6,693 nt of DNA from an uncultured Bacilli bacterium (lineage in GTDB: Bacteria > Bacillota_I > Bacilli_A > RF39 > UBA660), in assembly GCA_947585065.1 (NCBI GenBank), contig CANPWX010000062.1, positions 1 to 6,693 of the forward strand, written 5' to 3'. Positions 5,583 through 6,693 of this stretch are shown in pieces (position 1 is the first letter of the stretch; each line of letters starts with the position of its first letter). Under the pieces are notes generated by a model. That model was not told where the DNA came from. It made no database searches and worked only from the letters and a program-made list of their open reading frames with translations. The position numbers were made by a program, and so were the translations under genes.

Positions 5583-5600
5583 CTCAAACTAAATTTGAGG
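5583..5600 (+). promoter_or_regulatory. Small hairpin overlapping the SD of the UPF0316 gene
   Basis: CTCAAA (5583-5588) is perfectly complementary to TTTGAG (5594-5599) with loop CTAAA. The 3' arm contains most of the likely Shine-Dalgarno sequence GAGG (5597-5600), 7 nt before ATG 5608. If formed in RNA it would hide the SD. It is only 6 bp with two G-C pairs, so it may be weak or accidental. Confidence 0.4.
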
Positions 5601-5607
5601 TTATATT

Positions 5608-6123
5608 ATGGAACTATTAGGAATCTGTATCAAAATCTTTTTTGCACGTATTTTAGATGTTACAATTGCGAACTTCCGACAAAACATACTTTTAAAAGGA
5701 AGATGCTTTTTTGGATCAATTCTTGCCGTTTTAGAAATTATGATTTGGTTCTTAGTAGCAAGAGAAGCATTAACAATTCAAATTCAAAGTATCTTAATTC
5801 CTATTTCCTATTCCCTAGGATATGCGACTGGAACATTTATTGGTAGTTTTTTATCCAAAACATTCATTAAAGGGGAAGTAGGAGTTCAAATAATTATAGA
5901 TGAAGACAAAAAAGAAATCATTAACTCCTTAAAAATTAGAGGATATAAAATTAACTTACTTCATTTAGAAAGTGGTTTTAATAGTGAGTCTAAAATAATG
6001 ATTTTTATTGAAGTAAGTACTAAAAATTTGAAAAAATTAGAAAATCTAGTAATCAAAAATGATCCCGATGCTTTTATCGCGATCAGTGATACCAAAAAAG
6101 TATGGAATGGTGGCTTGAAATAA
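5608..6123 (+). CDS. UPF0316 (YebE-like) membrane protein, DUF5698 + DUF2179
   Basis: The 171-residue protein has the UPF0316 layout. The N-terminal half holds about three membrane helices (roughly 3-20, 34-55, 61-83), with the family landmarks 'ARILDVTIANFR', 'LLKGRCFFGSILAVLEIMIW' (28-47) and 'YSLGYATGTFIGSFL' (68-82). The C-terminal cytosolic half (about 88-171) is a DUF2179-type alpha/beta domain including 'LKIRGYKINLLHLESG' (108-123) and 'NDPDAFIAISDTKKVWNGG' (151-169). B. subtilis YebE is a similar size. The biochemical role of the family is not established to my knowledge; DUF2179 domains also occur in YitT-type membrane proteins. The gene may be transcribed from the trmL unit or separately: a TATAAT (5535-5540) lies upstream but lacks a good -35 box. 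Confidence 0.88.
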   Translation: MELLGICIKIFFARILDVTIANFRQNILLKGRCFFGSILAVLEIMIWFLVAREALTIQIQSILIPISYSLGYATGTFIGSFLSKTFIKGEVGVQIIIDEDKKEIINSLKIRGYKINLLHLESGFNSESKIMIFIEVSTKNLKKLENLVIKNDPDAFIAISDTKKVWNGGLK

Positions 6124-6161
6124 AAACTAATTTATTATATAGTAAATATAGGTGGTTAAAA

Positions 6162-6693
6162 ATGTTAATAAAAGAACTAAAAAAAGAACTAGAAAAATAT
6201 AGTCCAGCTCAAAAAGAAAAATTACTCTTAGAAATTTATAAAACTTTGCCAAAAAAAGTGATTGAAAAATACGAAATAGACAATTTCATTAAAAATTTAA
6301 ATGAAACAACAGAAAAGAAAAAAGAAATCTTTTTAAATATAGATGAATTAGAAAAAGAAGTATACAGCTTTTTAAGTGATGTCAAAAATGATTTATATTG
6401 TTTGCCAAATAAAATAATAAAAAATGAAGATAGATCCAAATGGCGTTTTAAAGTAAAAAAATATATTAAATTTATTAAAAACACAGATCCTGTATCTATC
6501 GAAGGAGTAAGAGCAACCGAATGTCTAATCGATTTATATAAAATAATGTCTCGAGGAAGTAACTATGCTTATTTTGTAAGTTACAATACATTTCAAGGAA
6601 TAGGAATAGAACAAAGAGATTACTTACAAATGATTTACGAAAGACTATTCAAGACAAAAAATGAAAATACAATAAAAAAATGTATTGAATTAT
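6162..6693 (+). CDS. Uncharacterised protein, 3' end outside window
   Basis: An open frame of 177 complete codons begins at ATG 6162, preceded by AGGTGG (6150-6155) at 6 nt, and runs without a stop to the right edge. The N-terminus 'LIKELKKELEKYSPAQKEKLLLEIYKTLPKKV' (2-33) is a pair of charged amphipathic helices that recalls DUF6155-type proteins ('LKKEL...E.I.E.Y...'), but this is a resemblance only. The remainder looks all-helical, Lys/Glu-rich and soluble, with 'WRFKVKKYIKFIKNT' (95-109). No signal peptide, membrane helix or catalytic motif is visible. It lies 38 nt after the UPF0316 gene on the same strand and may belong to its transcript. The existence of the gene is well supported by the RBS, length and codon use; its function is unknown. 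Confidence 0.75.
   Translation, partial: MLIKELKKELEKYSPAQKEKLLLEIYKTLPKKVIEKYEIDNFIKNLNETTEKKKEIFLNIDELEKEVYSFLSDVKNDLYCLPNKIIKNEDRSKWRFKVKKYIKFIKNTDPVSIEGVRATECLIDLYKIMSRGSNYAYFVSYNTFQGIGIEQRDYLQMIYERLFKTKNENTIKKCIEL

Noticed and set aside
5595..5846. 83-codon frame in another phase over the UPF0316 gene
   Set aside because: The overlapping frame shows clear UPF0316 family motifs and its own SD; this frame shows none.
1..6693. Alternative genetic code (TGA as tryptophan), suggested by the absence of TGA stops
   Set aside because: Conserved tryptophans are encoded by TGG and no conserved domain is broken by TGA; preference for TAA fits the AT-rich composition.

Overview
The window is strongly AT-rich and every gene reads left to right on the + strand. 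A CotJ spore-coat operon together with an M23 peptidase carrying tryptophan-rich C-terminal repeats points to an endospore-forming, low-GC Bacillota, probably a gut-type Bacilli/Erysipelotrichia-like or clostridial lineage. No rRNA or marker protein allows a firmer placement. Nine of the visible stops are TAA or TAG (eight TAA, one TAG, counting complete genes after the first), none is TGA, and tryptophan is read from TGG, so the standard bacterial code fits.

Layout. (1) 1-1121: the 3' end of an SGNH/GDSL-type hydrolase, then a small lipoprotein four bases downstream, closed by a hairpin terminator that overlaps the lipoprotein stop codon. (2) 1139-2043: a near-consensus sigma-A promoter and an intact Rpn/YhgA-like PD-(D/E)XK nuclease, apparently a separate transcription unit. 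(3) 2154-3010: an endolysin-like M23 peptidase with three W-repeats and no signal peptide. Its Shine-Dalgarno sequence lies in the loop, and its start codon in the stem, of a perfect 13-bp inverted repeat; a strong terminator follows. (4) 3066-4101: the cotJ operon, in which CotJA-like and CotJB domains are fused in one 148-residue protein that overlaps the gene for the Mn-catalase-like CotJC by 8 nt, followed by a terminator. (5) 4173-5553: a membrane-anchored thioredoxin-fold protein without a CXXC motif, the tRNA wobble methyltransferase TrmL, and a zinc-ribbon/transmembrane miniprotein overlapping trmL by 11 nt. (6) 5583-6693: a UPF0316 (YebE-like) membrane protein behind a small SD-overlapping hairpin, then an uncharacterised protein that runs off the right edge.

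The window reads as several short housekeeping and sporulation units rather than one accessory island. The features that stand out most are the self-complementary leader over the M23 start, the CotJA-CotJB fusion, and a signal-less wall hydrolase placed beside coat genes with no holin or other phage gene in view. I see no CRISPR array, insertion sequence, tRNA or rRNA. No intergenic gap exceeds about 145 bp.
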